Of a stretch of 64,000 bases of DNA, positions 11,227 through 22,539 are shown piece by piece. Position numbers and translations under genes: made by a program. Source of the DNA: Mrakia gelida (lineage: Eukaryota; Basidiomycota; Tremellomycetes; Cystofilobasidiales; Mrakiaceae). The notes under the pieces were generated by a model. That model was not told the DNA's origin. It saw only the letters and a list, made by a program, of their open reading frames with translations, and ran no database searches. Where the stretch lies: NCBI GenBank assembly GCA_024345305.1, contig BRON01000001.1, positions 1,798,001 through 1,862,000 of the forward strand, given 5' to 3'. Positions within the stretch are counted from its first letter, which is position 1. Each line of letters starts with the position of its first letter.

Positions 11227-12655
11227 CTAAGCGCACTGCTCACTCCCTCGACAGATCGTCCCACCCAGAGCCTCCGCGAGCCCAGCGATGTTTAGCAGGT
11301 TGCTGATATCGAGAGAATCTATCGTGACGGGCGAAGACGAAGGGGTTGAGGCGGCGACGGTCTGCGTGGCTGAAGCGACGGAGGATGATTCCTGGGAGGT
11401 CGTGGTGACCGAGGAGGAGGAGGATGAGAAGGTCGACGAGATGGTAGTGATGCTGGTGGAGAAGACTTCCGAGGAGGTTGTACTCGAAGCAGCGGCTGAG
11501 CGAGATAGGAAGGGACGCAAGCAAAGTCGAGTCAGTCCTGAGGTCGAGGCACATCGAGGGAGAACAAAGCTCACAGGTCGTGCTGATGGAAGCCTCAGCG
11601 GTAGTCGTGATAGGATCCTCGACCTTGGCAGCTGTTGTGGTGATGACGGGAGCAGCTGGAGTGTGGAAAAAGAGAGAAGGGGGACGGGGACGAAGATTAG
11701 CCACGACGCGACGAAAGAGGCGAGAAGAGGAGGGAGGATGAGGGGATTCATACCAGGAGATGAACCATCGACGAACTCCCAAGACCCGTACACTGGTAAC
11801 AAGCCAAAGAGGCGAGGTCAGGACGGATACCTATGCGTGGGACGAAGGACAAAGAAAGTGGATAGGCGGAAGAAACGCGACGTACCGGTCCCATCGATCC
11901 ACTGATCAGCGAAGTAGGTGAATAGTCCGGGTGAGAGATCGATGGCAGCGTAGGGGCAACCCGGGCAGGTGTCCTGAAGAAGAGAGCAGAGAGTCAAGGA
12001 GGGATCAGCGAGAAACGCGTCGCGACAAAGGGAGGAAATCGTAAAAGCTCACCTCAATCGTCGCAAGAGCAGTCTTCCCACCGTACGTAATCCTTATTTG
12101 TTTCCCACAAGATCCAGAGTGCATCCCCTCGTCAAAGTCGGTAAGGGCGACGACCTGAAGGAACGAGAGAGGAGAGGGACGAGTCAGCGAGGAGGCAAGG
12201 AGTCGAACGAGGGAGCGAGGGAGCGAGAACGAACGTATTCGCTGTCCTGAAGCATTCGACCACAAGATCCAGCGTTCCCAGCTAGATGATGGAATGGAGT
12301 CAGTGTCGGAGAAGTCTGAATGACGAGAGGAGAGGGCGAAACTCACTCTGAACTCTTCGACGGAGAAGAGCGCAGCGGGGGAAACATGAAACGTCAACAC
12401 GAAGGTCAGCTCCAAGTCGAGGAAGGAAAAGCATCAACGACAGACAGTTTTCTTCAACACTCACTCGTACCACGTAATCCTCGCCCCCTCGTATCTCTTC
12501 GCCAGCCCTCTCTCTACGACCTCGACAGCAGAAGGAGCTCGAGCTTTCTTCTTCGACGTCTCAAACTGAAGTCGATGCTTGAGACCTCCGTGAGTTTTGG
12601 TGCCGAGGGCGAGAGTAGGAAGGAGAAGAAGGATGATGGGGGCCAAGGAAAGCAT
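11227..12655 (-). CDS. Secreted RlpA-like double-psi beta-barrel protein
   Basis: The start exon gives a clear signal peptide, MLSLAPIILLLLPTLALG. After a linker the mature part reads ARITWYEVQTGNAGSCGRML, then VVALTDFDEGMHSGSCGK, KTALATIE, DTCPGCPYAAIDLSPGLF and VYGSWEFVD. This is the fungal RlpA-like/expansin-like double-psi beta-barrel: Gly-Cys-Gly near the start, V-A-L near strand 3, DTCPGC and D-L-S-P-x-x-F. A Ser/Thr-rich tail follows, ending CRGSEQCA. Such small secreted proteins are linked to cell-wall or host-surface roles; enzymatic activity is not shown by sequence. A bona fide 8-nt exon (12347-12354) is needed to keep the frame between WYE and GNAGSCG. At least seven exons. Confidence 0.85.
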
Positions 12656-13084
12656 GTGAGGAAGGGCCCTGCGACTGGTAGATGGGGTGTGGAAAAGGAA
12701 GGAGGAAGGAAGGAGGAAGGAGAGGAGGAGGTTTTAGAGTCGACCGGGGGCGGAAGCGAGGGAGGTGGGAGAGGACGGCCAGAAAGTGGAGTCGGAGGAG
12801 TTTTCGAAGGAGTGTGAGAGCCTGAAGAGGCGAAGGGAGGGTCAAGAGGTGTACCCGAAGAAGGGTCGGGGTTGCTGGAGGTCGTGGTTGAAGGAAGAAG
12901 AAGGAAGAGGCGGAGGGATTGGAGTTGGTGTTTGAAGTCGAGGGGTGTCACCAAAACTTCTCCTGCCTCGTTCTCCTCCTGTCTCACGCCAGGAGAAACG
13001 GAGTCGAGGAGAGTGAAACCTCTCACCGAAGAAGAACCGATCCATCTATATCTCTATCCGTCTGAGATGCCCGCCGAGGATCTA
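12656..13084. other. Intergenic, RlpA-like gene promoter
   Basis: Between two minus-strand genes: the promoter of the RlpA-like gene and the 3' end of the amidohydrolase gene. The long Pro/Ser open frame on the minus strand here (about 12514-13026) shows no domain and was not called. Confidence 0.45.
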
Positions 13085-16000
13085 TCAAAGCAAAGCGACC
13101 GCGTCTCCCTTCGCTCCAGCGCCTCCCTTCGCGACGACTTTCCCTTCGAAGCTGAAGATCGAACCCTCGACAGCAACCCAATCCTGAGCATCCGAAGAGG
13201 ATGATTTGACTCCCAAGAGCTTCTCGAGGTTCGTGGAGACGAGAGCGAGCGCTGATTTGGTGGTGAGAGAGGAGGACCCGAGAGCCGTCCATCCCGCCTC
13301 GATTCGCGTGTTCCGAGCTTCGGGACCGTCCCTCGTTCCAAGACCGACGAGCTGGTCGAGGGGAGAGAAAGAGTAAGTTCAGTATAAGATGGGGTTCCCG
13401 AGGCGATGTTTTCGTCGAAAGCGATGGGCACTTACGACTCCAGCGGAAACGAGCGCGTCGATGGGGGTTTGAGCGGTGAGAGGGGGTCCAGCGAGGAGTC
13501 GACGTTGGTCCCAGACCGAAGGGTAGGATCGAGCTCGGTTGATGATGACTCCAACGTTGGCTTTGGCGATGTCGTCGGCGATCTGCGAGGAAGAAGGGGA
13601 AGGAGGGAGAGTCAGCGAGAGCCGAGGCGAAGAAAGGAGGAGGGACGAACGAGGTGAGCTTCGGTTCCGCCGGAGATGACCAGCTTCAAGCTCTTCCCAG
13701 TTTCGAACTCGACCTCTGAGGGAGAAAGAGACGTTGAAGAAGCTCGTCAGCTGTGATCTTGACGCTCGAAGGAAGAGAAAGCAAGGCGACGTACCAGACT
13801 TCACGACGAGAAGACGAGCGATCACATCGGCCTTGTCGGTGTCGACGACCAAGGGAATCTCTCCCTCCTGCACCTTCTTCCACCAGCCCTCCTCGTCGGG
13901 GGTCTTGCCGAGAAGGAGCTTCCTGAGGATACCGATCTGCGTCGAGATGGAGTAAGGGCTCCAATGTCCCACGTTCACGTGAAGCGCGGCGACTTCTTGA
14001 AGGATCGCGCCCGTCGAAACAGGTGTTGCTGCTGACGTCGAGAAGACGAACGAGAGTCCAGCGATCAGACCTCCTCGAGACTGAGGAGCGGTTACTCCTC
14101 TAGTGACTCCGAATCGGGCAGCGATGCTTTGAGCGGCGAAGAGAAAAAGCAGCAGGATCAGCGAAAGCTTCGACGCGACGAACGAACGGACGAGGACCAG
14201 ATCTCTTCAGACTCACAGGGCGTTCTTGGTCCCAAACTCTGCTCCATCAGCTGCTCGGATGATCTGATCTTGGAGAACAGGAGCGGTTCCGGCTCCGAGG
14301 CCATCGAAAACGAAGCCGTCCTGGGTTGAAGCTTCCGAGCTGATCTCGACGAGTCCGAGGGGAGCACCGAAGGACAGAAGACCAGGGATGATGGATCCTC
14401 CCTTCAGATCCACGACCTCAAATCCGGCTCGAGAGGTGGAGAGGCAAGCCCCGCTGCAGACGATCTTCCCATCCTCGACGACGACGATGGTTGATTCCGA
14501 GCTCTCCTCTTCGACGACGAGGGAGACGAGGGAATTCCCGTTCCTGACCAGAACCTCCTTGACGTTAGTGAAGATAACGTCGTTGACGATCTGTAGAGAG
14601 AAAAGAGGACGAGGTAGGTGAGCGATCAAGCCGCGAGGGAGGCAGGGAGGAGAGGAAAGAACGAACCTTCTTCTCGAGCAAAGCAGCGTAGTCGGGATCC
14701 CCTCTCGCCCGCTTGTGGATCTCAGCCTCATCGCCGAAGTCTGGAACGACTGGGAGCTGCTGCAGCTTAGCTTCCTTGGGAGGGTTGAAGAAAGGAGACT
14801 CGAGTTGAGCGACCCCATCTATGTAAACTTGCTTCGGCGTCGCTCCGAGAGAGAGAGGATGAGCGTCCCTGTTCCAACGAAAAAGACGCAAAGATCAGCT
14901 CATGAAACTCGATTAAGAGAAGTGAAAGAGCAGGAGTAGATACGAACCATACGACGACGTCTGGTAGAAGAGTGGGAAGAGAAGAGTTAGCTCGAGGATC
15001 GAACGCGAGGAAAAGGGAGGACGAGAAGTCGCACCAGCATCGTAGTTGTCTCGAAGATATCCGAGTCGTTGATCCTTCCCGATGATCTTGGCAGGAGCTG
15101 GAAGATAAAAGGGCGAAGAACTCAGTGACGAGATGGATTGAGCAGAGAACAAACGAGACTCACTGGTTGTGACGGACGAAAGAGCCAACGAAGCGTTCAA
15201 TCCGTAGTAGTGAGCTTGAGCGGCCTCGAAGATAAGGTATCGAGAGTCGAGTACCTGCAGAGAAGAGGACGAACAGGTCAGCAAGATGTTGAGCGAAGGT
15301 GAGAGGAGAGGCGACGCGTCGAGGACGAACAGGATGATCAGACTGCGAGTGGAATTGGGAGGAGAAAAACGAAGATCAGTACGCATCGAGCCAGACTTCG
15401 AAGGGGACAAGAAGACTCTCACTTTCATGACAACGTCGATACCAGCCTCAGACAAGATCTTGGGAGCGAACTCGCTTCCTCGGAACTGACCCAAAGGAGA
15501 AGAGGACGCGTGAGCTTGCGAGCTGTCGAGGGCTTCGAGACTTCGGAGGTCGGAATGAACGAGGACTTACAGCTTCCCTCTTGTATCTCCCTGCGATGGC
15601 GAAGATTCTGAGCAAGCGAGAAACGCAGACGAAGATCAGCGAGTCGAAAAACGGACGCGACGCGAGAGTTGAAGGGAACGGACGCGGCAGCCGGTGTGTT
15701 TCCGTAGGCCTTCTTGAGGAGATCAGTAACCAGCCAAGCCTCGTGAGCACTGAAGGACCGAAGGGAGATGGTCGTCAGTATCATGCAGAGGAGTGCGAAG
15801 AAACAAGAGGAACGAACTGGTGGACGGCGGCGATCGAGAACTTGAACTCGTTGGTCAAGCGAATGAGTTGATCGAGGTCGACAGTCTGGTAGAGGTGAAA
15901 AGGAGTCAGTCAGAGAGATGGAGAGACTAGGGTCGAATGATGAAGCTCACCTCGTAGCAGTCTGATGGGAGAGAGAAAAAAAAAAGACGAGGACGCGTCG

Positions 16001-17605
16001 AGTCAACTTTTCGTCGCTGAGGCGACCTGAAGGCGGCCCATCCCGTGCAGTTCGAGTTCTCCGACGAGGAGTAGATGAGGCAGCGTCGAATTCAACTCAC
16101 GGACTTGAACCTTGACGTTCCCTCGAATCACATCAGCGAGAGCTTCCCACTCCAAATCGTCGGGGAAAGGTTCGGTGTTGGCAGCTCCCTTCGAGCACCA
16201 GGCGTCCTGCTTGACCTTGAGGGCGGTTCCAGAGGTGTAGGCCTGTAGGAAGAGCGAAGTTAAGAAGTCAGAGTCGCTCTCGACGAAGGGGATAGGACGT
16301 GAGCGAAGGGAAGAGAGATCAAAGAGAGCGCGACTCGCACCTTTCTGAAGCCGTACGCCTGATCCATTCGGTTGCTGGAGTATCGGTTAGCGATGTTCTC
16401 TCCACATGCATGTTTCATGTGTCTAATCGCTCCAGTTCGAACGATCCCTCCTCCCTCGCCGATGGCAAAGGGCGATTCGACGACCATCGACGACGGCGTG
16501 TTCTCCGCTGTCTGTCGAGGCTTGATGACGAAGGCTTGACCTCCGATGTTGTTCGCACTGCCAGCTATGACGTTAAGACCCATGATAGTGGTCAGATGAG
16601 CGTTGAGCGAGTGGAAAACAACGCGAGCAAGAGTCGACGCGATGCGAGGAGAGGAGAGAGGGACGAACGAAGAACGAGAGCGGTGGTGACTCCTCCTGCG
16701 ATGGTGAGGTTGTAAGCCTGGTCGTGAGTGTTGAGCCCATCGATGCTCCGAAGGAAGGGAAGGATGGGAGCTTTGTGGGAGTCTGCGAGAAGAGAGGACG
16801 AAGGTCGATCGTGAGCAAGGGAGGGAAGCAGACGGGTCAGTCAACTTCGCACCTCGCCAGTAACGTCGCACATACGAGCTCGGAGGGTACACTCACTTCT
16901 ATCAGCAGCTCCGTTCAGTCCAGGAGACGACCCCACTCCGAGATGACCTGGGGAGCAGAGATAGAACGGAGGGAAGGATAATCGAGAGGTGAGCTTCAAT
17001 CGAGCGAGCCTCGTTCGAGCGGTCGAAACCCATCGAAGAAATGAGCTTGATCGCGGGCTCACTGTGGTTGTCGACGATACCAGGGGTGACCCAGTTCCCT
17101 CCCAAGTTGACCTCCTTGATCTCAGCCCTCGCAGCCTTGCTGAGCGACCTGAGAACGTCGTCCTTCGTTCCGACCTTCTTGATCAGACCGTTCTCGAGGA
17201 GAAGGGATCCCTCGTAGATAATCTCCTCTCCCTTGTCGTTCCCCGTCCAGATGGTTCCGTTCGTGAGGAGCACGGCTTTGGTTCCAGGGACGTATCGGTC
17301 TGACTTCGAGCGAGCGGACGAGGCTGAAGGGAGGGGAGCGTTCAAAGCAGCGCATTGGTCGAGACCTCTACGAACGAGGAGAAAGGAGACGAAGGTGAGC
17401 TCTGAGGACGACTGAAGGGAGGCAGAAGTCGAACTCACGACTGGATGAAGGCCGGAGTAGGCTTGGGGAAGAGCTTGTCGAGAGGGTTGGAGATGAAGGG
17501 GACGAGGATAAGGAGAGGGAGGAGCTGAACCCAACGAGGAGCTGAGCTCGAGGAGGTCGCCCTCTCTCCGCGAGAGGGAAGCTGAGCGTAGTCTGGGAGA
17601 CCCAT
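13085..17605 (-). CDS. Large membrane-anchored amidohydrolase with second, degenerate domain
   Basis: The product starts MGLPDYAQLPSR and has a signal anchor (WVQLLPLLILVPFIS). The first domain is an amidohydrolase-superfamily barrel of the imidazolonepropionase-like type: AVLLTNGTIWTGNDKGEEII, the metal motif VDNHSHLG (H-x-H, split by an intron), GQAFVIKPRQTAENTP, RHMKHACGENI, FKFSIAAVHHAHEAW, and VVMK-SDHP-VLDSRYL with the metal-ligand Asp on a 12-nt exon (15331-15342). It closes with DADVVVWDAHPLSLGATPKQVY. A second amidohydrolase-like unit follows (VNDVIFTNVKEVLVRNG, VVDLKGGSIIPGLLSFGAP, AARFGVTRGVTAPQSRGG, VGVIINRARSYPSVWDQRR) in which the H-x-H position reads S-F-G-A, so it is probably non-catalytic. 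Close homologues are often labelled 'carbohydrate esterase family 9', a label I would not trust for the substrate. About 20 exons; total near 900 residues. Confidence 0.85.
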
Positions 17606-18146
17606 GGCTTCCGTAGAGCTTAGAAAAAGAGAAAGAAGTGGTGATTGGGAGCGAGAAAGGCAAAGAGGGAAGATGGCGACCCTTTGAAAGGAAAGAAGAC
17701 CATGCGTCGAGCTCGAGCTTCCTTCGGCGTCGTCCGTCGAGCCTGATTGTCTGAGCGACGCTGTTGTGGTAGGAGGTAGGCAGTCGACAAATCTCCATGA
17801 GTGCCTGGAGGTAAGCCTTGCTTTATCGCTACAAGGACGGGAAGAGCTGGAGTGGGTGCTAGAGGGAGAGGGCTTGAAAAGGCAGGGACGAAGGAAACGA
17901 CGAGCTCACCTCCTCTTGTGACTTGAACCTGATCCCGTCCTCCCCTCCCTCCCCAAAAAGTTCAACCTCATACTTTCGGAACCAAAAAGGTCTCGTCACA
18001 AAGTCTTTCTGCATGAGTTCTTTGTTCGTCGCCAACAGGAGGGAGAGGGAGCCGGCTCTTTCTCGGGCTCTCTGGCTTCCTCCTCCCTCGTTGATCCCTC
18101 GCTCGCTTCAGCTCGTCCCACTTTCTCACCACCCACCTCCCCCATC
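17606..18146. other. Divergent promoter region, amidohydrolase / P450
   Basis: 541 bp between divergent start codons. A short intron-like stretch may belong to the amidohydrolase 5' untranslated region. No gene supported. Confidence 0.5.
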
Positions 18147-20893
18147 ATGATCGCTCACATCATCGTAGCTCTCGTAGTCATAGCTCTCATCAAGATCCTC
18201 TCAGTCGTCAAAAGAGCGTATGAAGCAGCAGCAGTAAGCTCTCCTCTTCCTCCTCCGCCCTCTCACTCCGCTCTCGCCACCTCCATTCTGACCTTCGTCC
18301 TTTCTTCGCTCTTGCAGGCAATCAAGCCCCCCCGAATCTACCAAATCATCCCTCCTCCTCTTTCTCACCTTCTCCCCAACATCGACTTCCTCGGACTCAA
18401 CCCAGATCGACGAACAGACTGGAGGAACTCAATGGAGAAGTACACGGCGCTGGAGATGGGAGGTCGCCGCTCGTCCAGACCTTCTCTCCTTTCAGAGTGG
18501 GGAGAGCAAAGATCCACGTCGCTGATGCTCAGGCTGCTCGGCAACTCTCTATCAACCGAAGAGCTTTCATCAAGCCGGTGGAGATGTATGGAGTCGTGGC
18601 GTTCTTTGGAGAGAATTTCGGTGAGCTGCAACTCCTCCTCTTCGCTTTCGACTCAGCTTCGAAGAAAGGAAGACGCCCACTGATCAGGTTTCCCTTTCTT
18701 GCCGGTCGAGAAGTGACTACCGAAGGGGCGACTTGGAAGGCGCATCGAAAGGTCGTCGCTCCATCGCTCAACGAGCGAACCCACTCTCTCGTCTGGTCTC
18801 AAACAGCAGAGCTCTTCAGCGAGATGGTCGTCGCCGAAGGATGGACCTCGACGACTCCTGGATCGGAGTTCATCATGAAAGATACGGTACACGTCGCCAT
18901 GAGGATTGCGTTGATGGTGATAGGTGAGTGACTACGGAAGATTAACCGGTCGGGATGCGGGAGGTCAACAACTCGACGGGCCCAAGTCGACGCGTCCCGT
19001 TCCTCTTTCTGTCTAGCTCGAGCCGCCTTCAACATCAACATGCAGTGGAAAGACGACCCATCCACCTCTGTTACTTCAGCGTCGAGCTCCAGCAGCTCGG
19101 AGAAGAAGCAGCACGCCATGACAGCGTCGGAAGCTTTGCGAGTCGTCGCGTCAAGCACGATTATTCGCATCTTGACCCCCAGAGTTCGTCCTTTTCCACT
19201 GAATCCTTCTCTGGCTCCACCAATAGTACTGAACCTTTCTTATTTTTGGCACTTGAACTCTTTCGCAGTGGTGCTACCGCCTTCCCATCGGCTCTCTTCG
19301 TCGCGTCGAAACCGCCTTCGTCGAACTCGAGTGTCACATAACGGAGATGATCTCCGAGAGGAGACAGAAGCAGGTCTCGGCTGGAGACGAAGAAGAGGAG
19401 GATTTGTTTGGGATGCTGGTGAGGGCTGCTTCGGAGGGAGAGGAGGAGAAGGGACCTGAGGAGTCGGAGGGAGACGAGGAGAATGGGATCGCGAGAGGTG
19501 GGAGAGTGAGATTTCGGGATCGAGATATTCTTGGGAACACCTGTGAGTTATGGGTGTCGCTGCCTGGCGTTAAAGGTGGCTGTGAGGGAGATTTCGAAGC
19601 AGTTTGTCGAGAAGATCGAGCTTAAAAGACCGAGCTGACTTGTGTCCCTCACTTTGTTCCTTCGTTACCTCCTCGGATTCAGTCATGATTCTCCTGTGAG
19701 CTAAAAGCACCCGATTTCCCAGTCGAAGACTAGAGCTCACGCTTCCTTTTTCTTTCTAACAGCGCAGGACATGAAACGTGAGCTCGACTTCGACACGTCG
19801 CGTCTCCTTCCGTCAAAGACTCTCACCCTTTCTCGCTTCGTTCTTGTCTCGTTATCAGATCGAGACACACTCTAGCGTTCCTTCTCGCAATGCTGGCCAT
19901 CCACCCTGAAGAGGAGGCCAATATTCGAGATCAGGTCGACGAGGTTTGCGAAGGTCGAGACCCTGTGAGTTCGTCTCGTGTTGTCCCCATCTTCCATCTT
20001 TACTTGCCGAATCGACGACACACTCTCTTTCTCCCTCCCACTACCGCCAACCAGACCTACGACGACTTCCCTCGATTGACGTTCGCTCTCGCCGCATTCT
20101 TCGAGACGCTCAGGCAAGATCCCTTTCTCGGCTCTTCCATTAGAGTTCACGACAACTGACTCATCCTCACTCTACCTCTGTGTATCCAGGTTCTTCTCAC
20201 CCGTCGCTCCAATCCCTAAGACCACCCGTACGTCTGAGTTTCCTCGTCGACGTCGAGATCAAAGCTGATCTTGGCTCCACGTCGCCTCTTTCTTCTTCGA
20301 TCAACGCAGAGGAGGACACCACTCTCACCTTCAGCACCATCCCGGACGACGACGGAAACACTTCGACGGAGACCATTTTCGTCCCAAAGGGCAGCGATCT
20401 CCTCATCGACGCGACAGCTCTTCATCACAATCGTTAGTTCAACTCTTGCCCCTTCCCTTTTCCCTCCCGCAAAACTGACTGAAGGTATCGCTCAAATTTT
20501 TGATAGCCGTCTACTGGACCAACCCCTCCCAGTTCGACCCCAGTCGCTTCCTCAAGGACTACAACAAAGACGCGTTCGTCGCATGAGTTCGACTCTGCAG
20601 TCCTCGTCTCCCTTTCGTTCTCTTTTTCTCCAAACTGACTCTCTTCTCTACTTCCTCCGATCCTTGAGCCCCTCAGCTTCTCTCAAGGTCCCCGAGGCTG
20701 CGTCGGTCGTCGTTTCGCCGAGATCGAAGCAGTCTGCGCCATCGCTCTCTTCGTCAAGAACTTCGAGATCGTCGCCGTTCCTCGTCCAGGAGAGACGAAG
20801 GAAGCGAAGGGTGCGAGGTTGATCAAGTCGAGGAGGATCTTGACGCTTACACCTCCTTCGGATACGGAGCTGGTTCTGAGGAGGAGGGGTTAG
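18147..20893 (+). CDS. Cytochrome P450 monooxygenase
   Basis: A heme-thiolate monooxygenase expected to be ER-anchored. The N-terminal anchor is MIAHIIVALVVIALIKILSV. Further blocks are PLIRFPFLAGREVTTEGATWKAHRKVVAPSL split over exons (helix C region W-x-x-x-R-K), RLPIGSLRR, the I-helix FMILLAGHETSRHTLAF (A-G-x-E-T), the ExxR motif as E-T-L-R in FALAAFFETLRFFSPVAPIP, GSDLLIDATALHHN with PVYWTNPSQFDPSRFL, and the heme loop GPRGCVGRRFAEIEAV containing the cysteine ligand. The AGHET motif is assembled from two micro-exons, 19683-19695 (13 nt) and 19763-19777 (15 nt). An acidic insert (DEEEEDLFGML...) precedes the I-helix. Size and all key residues are normal, so it is likely functional. Substrate unknown. 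Confidence 0.92.
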
Positions 20894-21081
20894 GTTAGGT
20901 TTGGGAAGACGAGTGAAGGGAGAGACGCGTCGGTCAAGGGCTGAGCGGGTGAGATGAGCATGAGCTTCTACGCTTTCACGAACATCAACTTGCGACGGGA
21001 GGAGCAAGACAGTCCTGCTAGATCTTGACGCGAAGATGATCGCATAGCAGAGAGAACAGCAAATCGAAAAACCCCGTCGCG

Positions 21082-22215
21082 TTACCTCGTCGACCTCCTC
21101 AGAACGATCTCGTACCTCGCCCTCCCCTCCTCCTTCACCAACTTCTCCACCGCCCCCTTCAAGATCCCCTCATCCTCCTCCTCGCTCACCAGGAATCTCA
21201 CTCCACCCTCCTGAATCCCCTCGGTCTTCTCCACTCCGCTCTCCTCCAACCATTTCACCCAGCCCTCCCAACACTCTCCCACCTCTCCCTCTTCTCCGAC
21301 CCAGTCGTCGAACCCCTTCCTCGCGTTCCTCCTCATGTCCATCACCACCCTAGGTACCCTTCCGAGATTGAGACTCTCCAGGAAGGGCAAAGCACCAGTC
21401 CTCGTTCGCCTAGACTTCTCAAAGCCGTAATCGCGACGCCTGCGAACACCACCTCCTCGACCCCTTCCAAGCCCTGGAAGCACTGCAACGTTCTCTCGGA
21501 TCGTATGATCACGCTCCTATCGAGGTCCGAGTCGAAGAATTCTCTCGTCGGGTGCGAGGGGTTGTACGGCGCGAGGAAGAGGCGGACGGGTTTGAGATGA
21601 GGAAGCAGGAGATGAAGTGCTCCCCAGATGAAGTTGGAGGGGAGGGAACAGGTGACGGTGAGGGACGCGAGGCTGAGTGGGTTGGAGAGGAGTTGATCTG
21701 GGCTCTGAAGAGGGAGAAGGGGATATCGGGAGGGAGGACGAGAGATCTTGAAGGAGAGATGGCGGACGAGGGAGAGTCCGAGGGAGGGTCGAAGACGACT
21801 TGAGGTGGGGATGGGCGAGGGCTCATTGAGAACAAGGAGGGAGGAAAGTTCGAATCAGGAACATAGAGAGACAAGAAGTAGACATACAAGGGGAGTCGGA
21901 CTCACATCGACGAAGATCGTGGGAGTGAAGGCTTCCGAGACGCGAAGGGTCATCTCTCGATAGAGAGTTGGGCCAGCCGATTGGAGAACGGAGAAGGAGA
22001 CGAGGCAGAGGTTGAAGAGAGTTTTGGAGTCGTCTACTTGCTTGATTATGGCGTCGATGATCTCCCAGGGGATATGCTGGGAGATGGGAGAGAGCTGGAA
22101 GAAAGAGAGGGAGAGGGAGGGAGGAGGAGTGTGAGCTCGAGTCGAATGGGGCTCTCTTTCTTCCCGTTTCTGCTGGAGAGGGGAGACTCACAGAAAATGA
22201 AGATATGGATGCCAT
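21082..22215 (-). CDS. F-box protein, possible frame break near 21.4 kb
   Basis: The start exon MASISSFS joins at a normal intron to LSPISQHIPWEIIDAIIKQ, VDDSKTLFNLCLVSFSVLQ and GPTLYREMTLRV. This is an F-box (I-P-x-E-I-I-x-x-I-I ... T-L-x-x-x-x-L-V-x-x), which docks SCF ubiquitin ligases through Skp1. Downstream there are LRR-like hydrophobic strings (NPLSLASLTVTCSLPSNFIW, TLQCFQGLEGVEEVVFAGV). In that frame the protein would stop at 21342-21344 after GYLGW. A second open frame, shifted by one base, continues with plausible sequence (LPFLESLNLGRVPRVVMDMR, EESGVEKTEGIQEGGVRFLV) to a stop at 21082-21084. Either the gene ends early or an indel lies between about 21345 and 21480. No intron with proper borders repairs it. 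Confidence 0.68.
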
Positions 22216-22539
22216 GACCTCGATGGGATGTGTACGCGGATCGTGAGGAAGCTCGAAGACAAAATAGGTGGAGAGGGAGGAGATGACGGTCGAGCGACTC
22301 AAGGAGGAAAGTGAAACGAGCCGGACCTTCAGCTCTCTCTCTCTCTCGGACTCAAATTTGAGCACCTGAATTTTCCTGGTAGAGTCTTTGCTGATTTAGA
22401 AGTGCGACTATGAAGGTGCTCTCTAGTTTTCCGCTTTTTAAAAAGCGAATTCGAAGAGGCCGAAGGCGAGGCCCTCTGGACGTTGCTCCCAACTCCAACT
22501 CCCTTCTTCCACGTCTTCACTCTCGTCAACCGAACCAGG
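22216..22539. other. Divergent promoter region, F-box gene / SEC24 copy 1
   Basis: 324 bp between divergent start codons, including a short CT run near 22332. No gene seen. Confidence 0.5.

Noticed and set aside
21000..21500. A short intron to join the two frames of the F-box gene
   Set aside because: The only GT...AG pairs are 13 or 43 nt apart, lack a branch point, or give the wrong phase.
13085..22215. Possible secondary-metabolite cluster (amidohydrolase, P450, F-box, nearby regulators)
   Set aside because: No backbone enzyme (polyketide synthase, peptide synthetase, terpene cyclase) is present, and neighbours are housekeeping genes.
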